A stretch of 22,373 nt of DNA from Stenocarpella maydis. Lineage: Eukaryota > Ascomycota > Sordariomycetes > Diaporthales > Diaporthaceae. The position numbers and the translations under genes are program-made. The notes under the pieces were generated by a model. It did not search any database. It saw nothing but the letters and a program-made list of their open reading frames with translations, and was not told the origin of the DNA. This document shows, piece by piece, positions 1 to 10,260 of this stretch (its first letter is position 1; each line of letters opens with the position of its first letter). The DNA lies in NCBI GenBank assembly GCA_002270565.1, contig NQMI01000202.1, forward strand, positions 38,246-60,618, written 5' to 3'.

Positions 1-170
<170 letters not shown>

Positions 171-955
171 CAGTACATAAATTAATAATAATAATAATTT
201 AATATAGTATTTTCAAATTATTCATTTAAATATAAAACAATATTTAGTAATATTTAGTAGTTTTATGAATTTATTGTATTAAATGAATTATTTATCAAAA
301 ATACTTTTTTAAGAATTAAATTAAAATTAATATATAATTCTTCCATAAATTTATAATTATTCTATTATTAAATATATTATTTTATTTATATTCTTTAATA
401 AAATGAAGTCTTTTTAAGTATTTAAATTAATATATATATATATTTATAATACTTATTTAAAAAAGTATTATAATTTCAAATAAAGTTATAAAATTATTAT
501 TATTACTAAAAAGCTATTTATTACTTAAATAAAATATAATTATAATATTAATAAAACATTACGTTGATTATTTTATTAATTTATTTTAAATTCGTTATAA
601 TAAGAATATATAAAATAATTTTATTTTGTATATTGAAATACTAAATAAAGTTACAGAATTATAATATATATATATAAAATTAGTATTCATAATTATGAAA
701 ATATATAAAGTTTTTTAATATTTAAGTATTTTATAGTATTTCTCTCTTCTTTAGTTAAAGCTTTATAAATATTTAAATTAAGTTTATTTACTAAAAAGAT
801 TTAATATTATTTTAATATATTTTTTATATGCAATATTTTATTTTATTAAGTAATTCTTTTATTTAAATTATATTATTAGTTTAGAAAGAAAATGTTATAG
901 GTTCTTTTAAATAGTATTATTATTTCATTAAAAATGACACTAATTATACTAAGTT
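171..955. other. AT-rich, stop-saturated block (RIP-like)
   Basis: Almost pure A/T sequence dense in TAA, TTA and ATA in all frames, with no open frame longer than a few dozen codons. GC content jumps abruptly at about 950. Such blocks in ascomycetes are usually old transposable elements mutated C to T by RIP. No element identity can be read from it. Confidence 0.7.
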
Positions 956-1693
956 AGGACCCTTATAAGACTGTTTCCCAGAAATGGTCTTGTAGCTTCC
1001 CTAAATAAGCATGTAACAGGGGTCCCTATAGAACTCCCTACAGGGGCAGAGCGTTCTGAAAGTGCGTAATGTGTAACGGGACGCCCTCGGTCAACTGCGT
1101 ATGAAGGGGAACTTCTCTAGTGGGTAGTTAACAACAACGGGAGGTGGTGGCGCTGGCCTTGGAGCAGGAGGCGGCGCAGGGAGGCGGCCAACGAGATTTT
1201 GTCGCCGAGGTTAGAAGTGTTGTATGCGATGGCACCTGTATCTTGCCTTCATATCAGGTTTTGCAATCAGACGCTTCTGCCATCCAAATTTCTTTTCTGA
1301 CACGAGAACTTCATTGAACAACTCACAGGATAGATTGAGACAAAACTCACGCCTCAGCACATAGGGTCCCTAGTGCGGTTTTCCACACTGTTGGCGGCTG
1401 GTCTGGATCAGGGGAATGGCTCTTCGGGGTGTATATATATAACTGGGAAGGTGACACTGCATTCAAAAGGAAGATTTTATCTTCTTCGCTTCACTCATCC
1501 AGGTCAGCGGCGAAATATATAATTTGATACGCAACTTGAAGCTACAAAATAACTAGGACTTTCCGGCAACTCTTAATCAGTTCTCCACAGGACGACCATC
1601 ACTCTCCCCCGCCGGCTTGTCACATGTAAGCTATCTCAATCCTCTTATCCTGGCCCGACGCGGACGCGGACGCCCAACGCTTTCAAATACATC
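956..1693. other. GC-balanced stretch without a recognisable gene
   Basis: Base composition returns to normal here, but I find no frame with coherent protein-like sequence on either strand. A GGAGGTGGTGGCGCTGG-type purine-rich patch lies near 1138-1190 and a short TATATATATA run near 1432. It is probably the 3' flank of the decayed gene beginning at 1694 plus unassigned DNA. Confidence 0.5.
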
Positions 1694-2258
1694 TCAATCC
1701 CAGCCGTCGATCCGGACGATCGTGGAATCCTTGGAATCGAAACAGACTGAATGTTCGCCCGTGGTCCAGCAGAAGAGGGTATACGAATTCGGTTCGCTGT
1801 CGTAAAACCTGTAGTTCCACGGCTGGGTGATGTCTACCCGAAGCTTGTAGTCATACCAGCCGCCGTTGTTCCAGCTCAGGCTCTATCGCTTGATGTCCAT
1901 CAGGTCCTTGACACGCTGGACCGTCTTCACCCACGTATCGTTATTCCCAGCGTACGGCCAGTAGATGGGTTCGGGGGCGGTCGTGTGCGAGATAGCAGCC
2001 ACGACTTTGGCATCGAGGAGGCGATCGGTGCCAGTGGTGGACTGAAGCGACTTCGGGTGTGGACGTTCCGACCTTGTCGATGCTTTGTCGAAGCGGTCTT
2101 TAAAATCTTGGTCGGTAAGACCCGGGTGGTCGGCTCTGGCAACGCCGATATGGTAATTACTTCTTCCCGTTCTTGCTCACGCATTCGTGCCAGTAAATCT
2201 TGCTGTCGTCAATACGGGGTAGAGGGCCCGACTCGGATGCTGAAGTGGCTTCAGTCAT
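1694..2258 (-). pseudogene. decayed gene, unknown protein of about 187 residues
   Basis: I do not recognise the family. Read leftward from an ATG at 2258 in good context (CACAATGAC), the product begins MTEATSASESGP and runs through IYWHECVSKNGKK. An extra T at about 2159 then creates a TAA. Skipping that base opens a coherent frame with NYHIGVARADHPG, LTDQDFKDRF, EPIYWPYAGNNDTWVK and RVKDLMDIK. An in-frame TAG (1883-1885) follows, then the same frame continues with SLSWNNGGWYDYKLRVDIT and FCWTTGEHSV to a TGA at 1694-1696. The TAG is what a CAG to TAG (CpA to TpA) RIP change would give. No signal peptide or membrane segment is visible; the product is rich in Trp and Tyr. An upstream in-frame ATG at 2291 is an alternative start. 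A GTGAGC...CCAG intron reading at 2180-2136 is possible but joins the wrong frames. Confidence 0.6.
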
Positions 2259-3000
2259 TGTGGGCGGTCGTGACGTGGGAAGCTGTGGCATTGGACTTGG
2301 CAAATGTGTGAAGAAAGATGATGGGTCATGAAAGTTTACGAGGAAAGGCTGGAGAACCACATTGCTTTTATAGATTGGTCAACTACACCCAAAAATCTCG
2401 AAGACCAATGATGCTTAGACCGGACTATGCATTTGGAAGGCCGTGGAAGGAACATGTGCTATTACATTAGGCAGAAATGGAGGGGAGATAGAGTTGCGAC
2501 TTGAGAGGGCGTTGTTCCCGTGGCACCAGCAAGTGGCAATATTGGCTGCCTTTTCCTCCCTTGAATTTGGACCTAAAGGTCATCGGCTTCCTTAGGTCGG
2601 AAAAGATTGTCAAACCTGCATCGCCATCACCACCCTTAGTACGCAACCAGAGGGTTCAGCTTACTTGGGGGTTGCCACTTGTATCACGTATGCATAAGGA
2701 GACGATTCAGCTTGCTTAGGGGTTACCATCAATACCGTAAACAGAGGGTTCAGCTTGCTTGGAGCTGCATGAGGAGGGTTACACATGCAGAAATATTTTT
2801 CGTTCAACGGGCATAGAAGGCCCGCACGCTTTGACGTAACGAGAATGGGGCTGGCTGCGTCGCGGTCTTCCAGTAGGGGTTTCCAAGAAGACGCATCAAC
2901 CGCCTCGGGTATAGTGAGGCCGAACCGTTGGCTGGTTTATGCTTCTTTCCATCTCCATATACAAACAATCCAGGCATAACATAAACACATAGGGCCACCT
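2259..3000. other. GC-balanced intergenic DNA
   Basis: This is the upstream flank of the decayed gene ending at 2258. No coding frame here looks protein-like. It contains the degenerate TTCAGCTTGCTT repeat described separately and ends abruptly in an AT-rich block at about 3003. Confidence 0.45.
2645..2775 (+). repeat. degenerate direct repeat, core TTCAGCTTRCTT
   Basis: Three copies of a core reading TTCAGCTT(A/G)CTTGG or CTTAGG begin at 2655, 2706 and 2749, spaced 51 and 43 bases. Two are preceded by CAGAGGG and two are followed by GGGGTT(G/A)CCA. The spacing is irregular, so this is a decayed minisatellite or a duplicated flank, not a fresh tandem array. Confidence 0.6.
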
Positions 3001-3275
3001 AAGTCTTAAGCATAATATAATTTAATATAATATAATACATTTTTCTTACAATATATTATTAAAATTCTTATATTTTTTTAATAAATTAAATAATTTTAAA
3101 GTTTTATTTTATAAATTTTTATTATAATTATAAATATTTTGATATTAAAACTTACTTTCTTTAAGAATTTAAATTTAATGATTTAAATTTAGTAATATAA
3201 ATTTAATTTATCCCCCTTTAAATGTAAGCGTTATTAAAGACCTTAATCATTCTTTAAAAACTATGTTTTATTTAA
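3001..3275. other. small AT-rich block
   Basis: About 270 bases of A/T-dominated sequence between sharp boundaries. It starts with TATAATTTAATATAATATAATAC-like repeats. It resembles the block at 171-955 and abuts the truncated end of the neighbouring decayed gene, so it may be a RIP-mutated insertion. Confidence 0.6.
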
Positions 3276-3888
3276 GTATATATCGGGGCTGGATATGGCA
3301 AGCCCGGGCGTGGAGACGGTGGCGCACAGGGCCTGGACCTGCGAGGCGGCCAGGATGCCGCGGCCGAGGTGGACCGAGATGGTAAGCTGGCCGGCGGGGA
3401 AACAAAGGCACGCCAGGGAATTGCTATCGACGGCATGGCTTGTTGGAGGCAGCCATGAGCAAGGCGCCCATACGGAGCTGGGTTGCTGTAGGGCAAAGCG
3501 AACGCATATGTTGCCTCAAGCATTGTTATTGTTGTTCCTCTATGTATTGCTGTTGCTACTGCCAGTATTGCCCCCTACCATTCTCCGTCTTTCTCTTATA
3601 GCCCTTGCTCGCTGGCTGCATATATTGTGAAGGTTGCTACATCGGGGCGGGTTTTCCCTACAAATGTTGGCAGCCTGATCCGTCTTGATGAGGATATACG
3701 TGTACGCCACCGAGGTGTCGTCCCCTGGGCGATGCGCAGGCGAAGCTTGAAGAAGACAGTGTTATGTGTGGGGTTGAAAATGACGATAGGCTTGCTGGAA
3801 TGATTAATCTATCGGCTCAGTCCTAGCCAGGCACTGGCTCCCCATCGACCAAGACTTCTGTGCCGCGGAGGTCAATCAGGGTAGTCAT
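3261..3888 (-). pseudogene. truncated, frameshifted gene of a conserved-looking fungal protein
   Basis: Read leftward from ATG 3888 the pieces are: MTTLIDLRGTEVLVDGEPVPG, then TAG at 3823-3825; from 3796 in another frame, SKPIVIFNPTHNTVFFKLRL and RIAQG; then, after a G run at 3722-3725, a shifted frame with DDTSVAYTYILIKTDQAAN; a Gln-rich stretch with stops; and finally ICVRFALQQPSSVWAP, LTISVHLGRGILAASQVQAL and CATVSTPGLAISSPD, ending at a stop (3261-3263) inside the AT-rich block. The order of a short N-terminal strand, an FNPxxNTVFFKLR segment, a YILI segment and a late LxxLC segment resembles an uncharacterised fungal family I have seen, but I cannot name it. The shift at 3722-3725 fits loss of one G from a G run. 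The 3' end is probably cut off by the AT-rich block. Confidence 0.55.
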
Positions 3889-3910
3889 TGGGCACAGGTC
3901 TCCTTTTTGC

Positions 3911-3933
3911 TGGTGGTGGTGGTGGTGGTGGTG
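3911..3933. repeat. TGG trinucleotide microsatellite
   Basis: Seven to eight perfect TGG units. On the minus strand it would encode a His run just upstream of the ATG at 3888, so it lies in the 5' flank of the decayed gene. Confidence 0.9.
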
Positions 3934-5410
3934 TGCATACATGCGTGGTGCCGATGTCATTGGTAAGTAATCGTGTTTGTGGTTTTTGATTGGCCTTGTG
4001 TGCCTCTCTCTCATCCGCTCATCCGCTCGTCTAAGCTTAGGAGGTGCTCTGATGCCTCAAGTCCGCCAGCGACTACTGGAAAGCACAGAATTAGCCACAC
4101 CGTGGTTCAAGAGGAAGCAGGGGAATGCTCGAGGCCATTTCATCGAGTGCGAAGAAGAGGCGTAAGGACCTCCCTTCCTGTATATGTGCAACGTAAGTAT
4201 CTGGTCAGGCTGTACACCGAAACACCAACACACACACTAGGGGACTGGCTCTAACCCATCATGAGCATGCTGAGCCATGGGTGGGCGAGTATGATATGAT
4301 CTACAGGTTCTTGTGTGTGTAAGTGTGAGAGACTGTATATATTAAGAGTAGCCTCATTTTAACCCAGTATAAGGCCTTTCCGTCCGTTTCCCGTGTTACT
4401 TGCTCATCATAAGGTATTATAGGACGCATCGTAGTAACCAGTGGGCAGTACATATGTAGCGGCAGAGTGTGCACAGGTGTGAACTGGGACAGGGCGAGTC
4501 GGGGCGCATCGAGTCGAGTCAACTATGTTAGGAAGCTAGCAACGGGCCAAACGAGATAAATACCAGAGAGACCCGCATTAATCAATAAGTTATAACATTG
4601 CGATGCGCCGGCTGTTATGGGGCGCCCACTGGGCAGTGCAGCTCCGAGGCGCGGGCTCCCACCAGGCAGGGGCCGCAGGGCGAGTAAGCTCTCACCCCTC
4701 GCTCTCGATTCGAACCTTCCGTTACGTTGAGTTGCATTTCGTTGTCGAGGGAGCGAGGGAGTAACTCATACACCTGACCCCCCCCCCCTATACCCAGACG
4801 GTGGCGTCGCCCTCGTCGTCTGTAGGTAGCGTGGTAAATGGGCGTGGAGAACCGGCTGGCCCTCGGGGCTGCCTACTGCACAGGTGCGATCGAGTATTTC
4901 GGTGTCGGTACAGGATCAGCGAGCAACGCAACAGCGTGTGGAGCTTAGGGGGAACTCTTCGACCCGACTTTTGTGTGTGTGTGAATGGAGGCCAAACCGT
5001 CCGTCTTGACATAGGTAGTGTTTATCTACAGGCTGCTGTAGCTGAGAGAAGTGGAAGAGACAGAACAGTCTTCAACGCACAGACCCGTGCGGACGTGTAA
5101 TCAACCTACCCACTTGTTCAACCTTGATTTCCCAACAACCATAGCCTCTCGCGATCATGTGTTTCCGATTAAGATAACCGCTAATCATGGTATCTCTGCT
5201 AAACCTCCCCTAGCAAAAAATGGAGTAGTCTCAAGCGCATTAAATAAGGGCAAAGCGTTACATTCTTGCTGCGACAGGGACAAGGGAGACCACGAGGAGA
5301 AGGCCCAGTTAGAAGAAACAGGGACGACAAGAAGGAGAAGGGTGCTTAAGTCAGGGAGGCCTGTGTGCTCCATGCCAAGGCAGCTGACTACCGGAATCTG
5401 GCATAAGTAG
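3934..5410. other. GC-balanced stretch, no supported gene; scattered possible relics
   Basis: No intact gene is visible. An 11-base C run lies at 4778-4788. The most protein-like piece is a plus-strand frame from ATG 4838: it reads LALGAAYCTGAIEYFGVGTG and SASNATACGA to a TAG at 4946-4948, then continues GELFDPTFVCV. Its small-residue and Cys composition would suit a secreted peptide, but it is only 36 codons long and lacks a signal peptide. A plus-strand frame at 5051-5410 has no ATG near its start and reads as low-grade sequence. Neither is strong enough to call a gene. Confidence 0.4.
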
Positions 5411-5700
5411 GGCCAGGTTGGGATCAAGGAGTTCCTGGAGGCCCTGGGTGACATTTCGCAGCATCCCGAGTTCGGATCACTGCTATCTCCCGTTGATATA
5501 TACCGGTAGAGCTAAGCCTGGATTTAACTAGGACCGAGCTACGCGTGACTGTAGATGAGCTGTAAGCCCGGGCGAGGCACTCCCCAGCATAGGCGACCAC
5601 GGCACACATGGCAAGGAAGAAGAGGGATGGACTGACCATCTACGAATAGCGGCTGCAAGACACCGATTCCCGCTGGACTGCCACTTACGGTTGTATATAA
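5411..5700 (+). pseudogene. possible relic of an unknown plus-strand gene
   Basis: Two nearby plus-strand segments look protein-like. One at 5411-5509 reads GQVGIKEFLEALGDISQHPE then FGSLLSPVDIYR, ended by TAG. One at 5608-5700, in a different frame, reads MARKKRDGLTIYE, TAG, then RLQDTDSRWTATYGCI. The TAG at 5647-5649 could be a RIP-mutated CAG. The two pieces need at least one frameshift or a lost intron to join. The competing reading on the minus strand is a small frame 5424-5639 that starts MVSPSLFFLAMCAVVAYAGE, which would make a credible signal peptide. Both cannot be right, and I favour the plus-strand relic only slightly. Confidence 0.3.
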
Positions 5701-6027
5701 TCAGCTAGTGAACCAGGTATTAAGTTCCTGGAGGGAACGTCGCAAGCCAGCGCGCGAGCTACAATGCCGGCACAACGTCGTCGCTACGACATCTTGCTGG
5801 ATCCTGTTTCTCGACTACGTTGCTTGTGTCGAGCTTCCTTGCATCACCGCTTGCCCTCTGTCCCAGTCATGACCTGTTTTCTGTCCCCCCCTTGGTTGCG
5901 AGCAGGTCTAAATTCACCCATCCTTGCAGACCCCTCCAAGGTTCTTGTGGCACGAAATTCAGAAGACGACAGGTACTAGGCATCGTACTCCAGCCTATTC
6001 ATGTTGCTTTGTGCTTATCTTCATCTA

Positions 6028-9000
6028 CTATGCAACCCCGCCCTTTACTGATGGCATCATTGCCGGCCGCGCTCTGCCAACCATATTCTTGAATTCCCCG
6101 CTGACCTCCCATTCGAACTCTTCCGACCCCATCTGGTAAAACTTGCCGTTTTCAACGTACCAACTCCATTGTTCTTTAAAGCTGCGCCGCAGGAAAATCT
6201 CATATAGTGGTGTAACAGCGGGACCGTCAAGAAGGGTAGGATAGAAGTCTCTCTGCCTTCTCAATATAACCTCTGCTATACCACCAATACCTTGTTCGCT
6301 TATCCGGGCAGCCCATGCCTTAAGGATCTCCTCGGGCAGGTCTGATTGATAGCTTAAGGCATCAGCGGCAGCCCATCTAACGTCTGAGTCCTGATCCTCT
6401 AGCAGGGCAGCCACTGCCTTAAGGATCTCCTCGGGCAGGTCTGATTGATCGCTTAAGGCATTAGCGGCAGCCCCTCTAACGGTTGGATCCTGATCCTCTA
6501 GCCGGGCTGCTATTGCCTTGAGGACCTTCTCACTGGGGGCTCTGCTTCTGCGCGGTAGATTGGCCGCTAATGCCTTGATGGTCTCCTCGGGCAGGTCTGA
6601 TTGATGGGCTAAGGCATCAGCGGCAGCGCTTCTGATGTTCGGGTCCTGATCCGCTAGCCATGCCGCGATGATCTTGACACCATCCTTGGGCAAGTATTCG
6701 CGAGAACCCCGTAGCATGGCACAAACCTCTTCCTTCATGTAGCCAGACACATCCTGCCCTAGCCAAGTTCCCAACTCAAGGATTTTGGGCGGGATTCTTG
6801 GTCGTATTGTTAGCGACCGCAGAATTGGTATCTTCACATCGTCAGACTCCTTTTGTAAGGCGGCGTGTAGGACTGGCTCAGGAAATTCTATCTCGCTGGC
6901 TAGGTATGAGAAGTCCGTGAATTTGCATTCAAATACCAGCCACTGTGCCAGTGTCTCTTCCAGGCCCTCTCGAAGTGCCATTTTTGTCGAGACTTCGCTC
7001 AAACAATGCATGACTAGCCGTTGATGCGCAGGACCCAAGAGGTCGCGCGGCTCCTTCTCGATATTCCTGAAGAACTTCTCTGCCTCCCACTTGGCACCAA
7101 GGAGGCCGGCAACGAATCGCCATAGAACATCGTAGCGTGCCGTGTGTTTGTGCTTCGCAAGAAAAGTGGCAGGTTTCATCCTTTGAATCCCTCTCTTTTC
7201 GGGCTTATTCAGCTCCAAATATTCGAGATCTTTTTCCGCCTTCCACTGCTGCACAAAATACCGCGCTGCAAAATACTCCTGAAAGGTCAGGTGCAGAAAA
7301 TGATAATTTCGGATGCGGCGTTCTGATGAGGGGTCCGACGTTCGTAGAAAAGAGAGGTTTGCGAGTGTATCATGGAGGGATAACTTCAAACTCGGGTCGA
7401 GGGGGTTAAATTGCTCGGAGATTTTGTGCCGATGGTTCGGCGTGAAGTCTATCACATCGCTGAACAGTCCAGTGAAGGCAAGATATTGCAGCAATGCAGT
7501 CTCAGGCTTGATGGTCTGCTCGATCTCGGGCGGGCCTGCATGACGGACATAATCCTCGCGTCTTTTCCCCAATCGCGCGACGTCCTTCTTCCACAAGCTA
7601 CGCTCGATGGCTTGATAGAGAGCAGTCATGGTGTCCAGCTTCGTCTCGGAGTTGAAACCGGCTTCTTTTTCCTTCCAGGTGAAGCAGAGTGCATCCAACT
7701 GAATCGGAATCCGCACGAGACCCTGGACAAGCCAATGCTTGTCAAGGACGGACTGGAAGTCGTTGACCGTTCCTTGATCAACTTCGCCTGAGTCGAGGTT
7801 AGTGAAAGCCATCTTGATATAGTCTTCCACTTGCTCAGGATAGAAACCGATCGTCTCTACCTCGAGGTCGAGGCTGATGTATGGAAGGCTTGTGTGCGGG
7901 CGGGATGTGATAATAACATTCTGCTGATTTAACAGCTCGTTGAGGAAGCGGGACATGTCGCTCCCGCTACTCCAGTCCTGGGATACTTCGTCTAGGCCGT
8001 CGAGGAGAAACAGAGTCTTGCTACTGTTAGTCTCCAATGTTTGCCGCAATTCTTTCGCGAGGCGGCTGCCATCGTCTCGTCCCTTTCCAGAGAAAAACTC
8101 GTGGTAGAACAGGTCCTCAAAGTCATATGCCGCGTGCTGGCGTCTTTCCTTCAGTTTTAGATTCCGCAAAGGCACCCAGAGTATGCGGTCGAATAATTCC
8201 CTCCATGCGCTCCATGCGTGAGAGTTAATGTCATAAAAGTCATGGACGATCTTTTTGCACAAGGTAGTCTTCCCAACTCCCGCGCGTCCTCTAATCAAGA
8301 TCCTCCTCGGGGCCGTTGTATTCTTTTTAGGTCCTTTGGGCGGGTCGAAGATGGCCGGCAACTCGATCTGGATGTTCTTATGGGGTGTCTCCACCTTTTG
8401 CCGAGCTGGGAGCGAAAACGGGGAGGATGCATCTCCGTCCGAGCGACCTGCATTCCCGCTAGGCTGCTCGACAATGGCGAGATTGATATAGCACCGGTCC
8501 ATCGGCAACCATTCGCCAGAGAGCCGCTCAATCCTGAGTTTGTCCGGGGTATAGCATTTGTTGCGTATCCAGGCGTCCGATTGCTCGAGCAGGGATGGAG
8601 TCCGAAGGCTCACTATCGCCCTCTTTAGCTGATGATACACCGCATCTTCCCGTCCGCTACACTTATTGAGCCCGGAATGATCAGTGTCGATGTCGACGGT
8701 CTCATCCGCGTGCGCCGTAGCCGAGTCCCGCGAGACGACCGTGGACAGGTTAGACGGGTTCTGGTATGGAAGGGCTCGCACTTACAAGGCCAATAGAGAG
8801 CCACCCGAGCAGATACGTGGGCTTCGTCTCGTAGAAGGACATGATTTTGAGCTTCTGTCGTCGAGCTCTCTTCTGGGACATGAAGGCTCGGAACCTTTGT
8901 GCGAGGTCACTGAGCTCAACTTGGTGACTCTTCAGAGACAGCAACAGGGTTGTATCGGAGCCGAGGAAACCGGTCAAGGAGGCCACAGCAGCACCAAGAA

Positions 9001-9718
9001 CAGACACCGGCGAGCCTTGATGGGGGGTTCCGAGGAACATAATACCACAGGTGTCGTCGAGTATGTCTTGATAGTCATTGTCGGGTGTGCGGAAAGCCTT
9101 GAGAAAGCAGCGTTAGATATGAAAAGGCTACGACCGGAGGGTAGTTGGCCTACCTCCTTGATGATGATGCCACCGAAGCTGTGGCCGATAAAGATGATGG
9201 GCAGGCGCTGGCAGCGGAGTTAGCAACGTTGGCTAGGGTCTTTATGGTTCTCACCTGGGCTGGCTTGTTGGCTTTCAGCTGTTGTAGCAGTCTGTCGCCG
9301 ATCTGCTGGGCTGTTTTGACTGGGGCATCGATCAGCCAGTCGGAGTTGTGGGCAAATCGTAAGACCCTGGCGTCTTTGAAGTCGTGGCTGAGCAGATCGA
9401 GCAGGTCCACTTTCTCTTGACGTCCCGCATGGACTCTGTCGGCCGAGTTCGAGTTGGCGGTCCAGGTGTGATCTGGATGGGCGCCCAGGCCATGGACGGC
9501 GACGATCCTGTGGGCGGTCAGTGGGCATCTGGAGCGAGACGTGCGGCTCGAGTTCGCAGTGCCACTCACTGGAACCTGGCATCAGGCGGGTTAGAGAGAA
9601 CTTCGATTCCATATTGGCGAGGCTGACTGCGCCGACGGATCTTGTGGACGATGGGATATAGCAGTGCAGACGCCAGCACCACGACAAAGGTGGCGGTCCA
9701 GAGAGTCCAGGCAACCAT
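6028..9718 (-). CDS. fungal NLR: membrane anchor - SesB-like hydrolase - NACHT - HEAT repeats
   Basis: A NOD-like receptor of about 1,159 residues. Exons: 9718-9570, 9507-9255, 9207-9154, 9097-8786, then about 8739-6028. Start ATG 9718 has a strong context (AAAGCCATGG). Residues 4-24 form a hydrophobic anchor followed by HKIRRR. The alpha/beta hydrolase domain shows VHGLG (54-58), HTWT, the nucleophile elbow GHSFGG with Ser144, FLGTPHQGS, and a late DHSG that may carry the catalytic His. The NACHT domain has Walker A GRAGVGKTT (about 407-415), Walker B LFLLDGLDEV (about 499-508), ITSRP and, downstream, FLHLTFQEYFAARYF. Residues about 940-1067 are HEAT-like repeats. Fungal NLRs of this type act in non-self recognition and programmed cell death; ligand and outcome here are unknown. 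Introns 1-3 (9569-9508, 9254-9208, 9153-9098) are canonical. The fourth, with donor at 8785, lacks a normal acceptor, so the gene may be damaged. Confidence 0.88.
6307..6690 (-). repeat. HEAT-like repeat array inside the NLR gene
   Basis: Units of 33-34 residues (99-102 bp) with the core LEDQDxxVRxAAADAL...QSDLPEE. Two adjacent full units occupy about 6537-6436 and 6435-6337. Another full unit lies at the upstream end (about 6690-6592), separated from them by a shortened unit of about 18-19 residues. A nearly identical DNA segment, CTCCTCGGGCAGGTCTGATT on the plus strand, recurs in three places (about 6329, 6428 and 6584). This suggests recent duplication or conversion between units. Confidence 0.85.
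8740..8785 (-). other. defective fourth intron of the NLR gene
   Basis: The donor GTAAGT at 8785 is canonical and a TCTAAC branch site follows, but the expected acceptor reads CCACGGTC instead of CCACAGGTC. Removing 8785-8740 would give the expected in-phase join of GL to VVSRDSAT. The only real AG in phase is at 8761, which would make a 25-nt intron, shorter than fungi normally splice. If the intron is retained, translation stops at 8750-8752 after about 267 residues. Confidence 0.65.
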
Positions 9719-10260
9719 GGCTTTGGGGAATCCAAGGGTCGGTGCTAGGTGCAATTCAGGTTGTTGGGAGAGCAAGCAGGAGAATACACTTGAGCAGGCA
9801 AGGTAAAGTGGCCCAGACGCCCGTTTGGGACAAGGTCGGGGACTGGTTGCTAAGCAGCAGAAGAAAAAGCCAGGTAGGTTATTACTGTCTACAGGTAGCA
9901 CTGCAAGGTTGAGAGCTGAAAAGTGCGAGAGGAAGAAGTGGAGGGAAGAGTCGATATTCAAGTGCCGGGGCGCAGCTGCAGTAAGATCAATAGCTGCGGC
10001 AAGGCAACTGCGAGGCAGACTGCCTGGCAGTGCCTGCTCAAGTGTTGCTTTACCAGCGGTTGCGATGCGCCACTTTAGCCACGCGCTTACATCGAGCCAA
10101 TCATGCTTCCTGCTGGTGAAGACTGGTGGAAACAGCAGCACGAGCAACGACACCGTCGTGATTGCTTCTACACATGCGATGTCATTATCGCGCCCACTCG
10201 GTTACTGATCACAGCCAGCCTCTCAGCATAGAGAAGGACAATTTTGGACACAGAGGCGGA
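9719..10260. promoter_or_regulatory. shared divergent promoter region
   Basis: This 542-bp interval separates the start codons of the minus-strand NLR and the plus-strand membrane-protein gene. On the NLR strand there is a pyrimidine-rich tract (complement of 9918-9955), the sort of CT-rich element common just upstream of fungal transcription starts. No clear TATA box is visible. 5' UTR introns cannot be excluded. Confidence 0.45.

Noticed and set aside
3973..4254. Small plus-strand frames downstream of the TGG repeat
   Set aside because: No coherent protein sequence, start context or motif.
8779..8781. GTG at 8781 as a start for a separate NACHT-HEAT protein
   Set aside because: It lies inside the fourth intron's donor region and GTG is not a normal start in fungi; the upstream exons join logically to the same gene.
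8218..9223. Plus-strand frames opposite the NLR
   Set aside because: Antisense shadows without motifs; the minus strand carries the NACHT and hydrolase motifs.
9220..10153. Long minus-strand frames overlapping NLR exons 1 and 2 and their upstream DNA
   Set aside because: They read through clear introns in wrong frames; only the MVAWTLW segment of one of them is real, as NLR exon 1.
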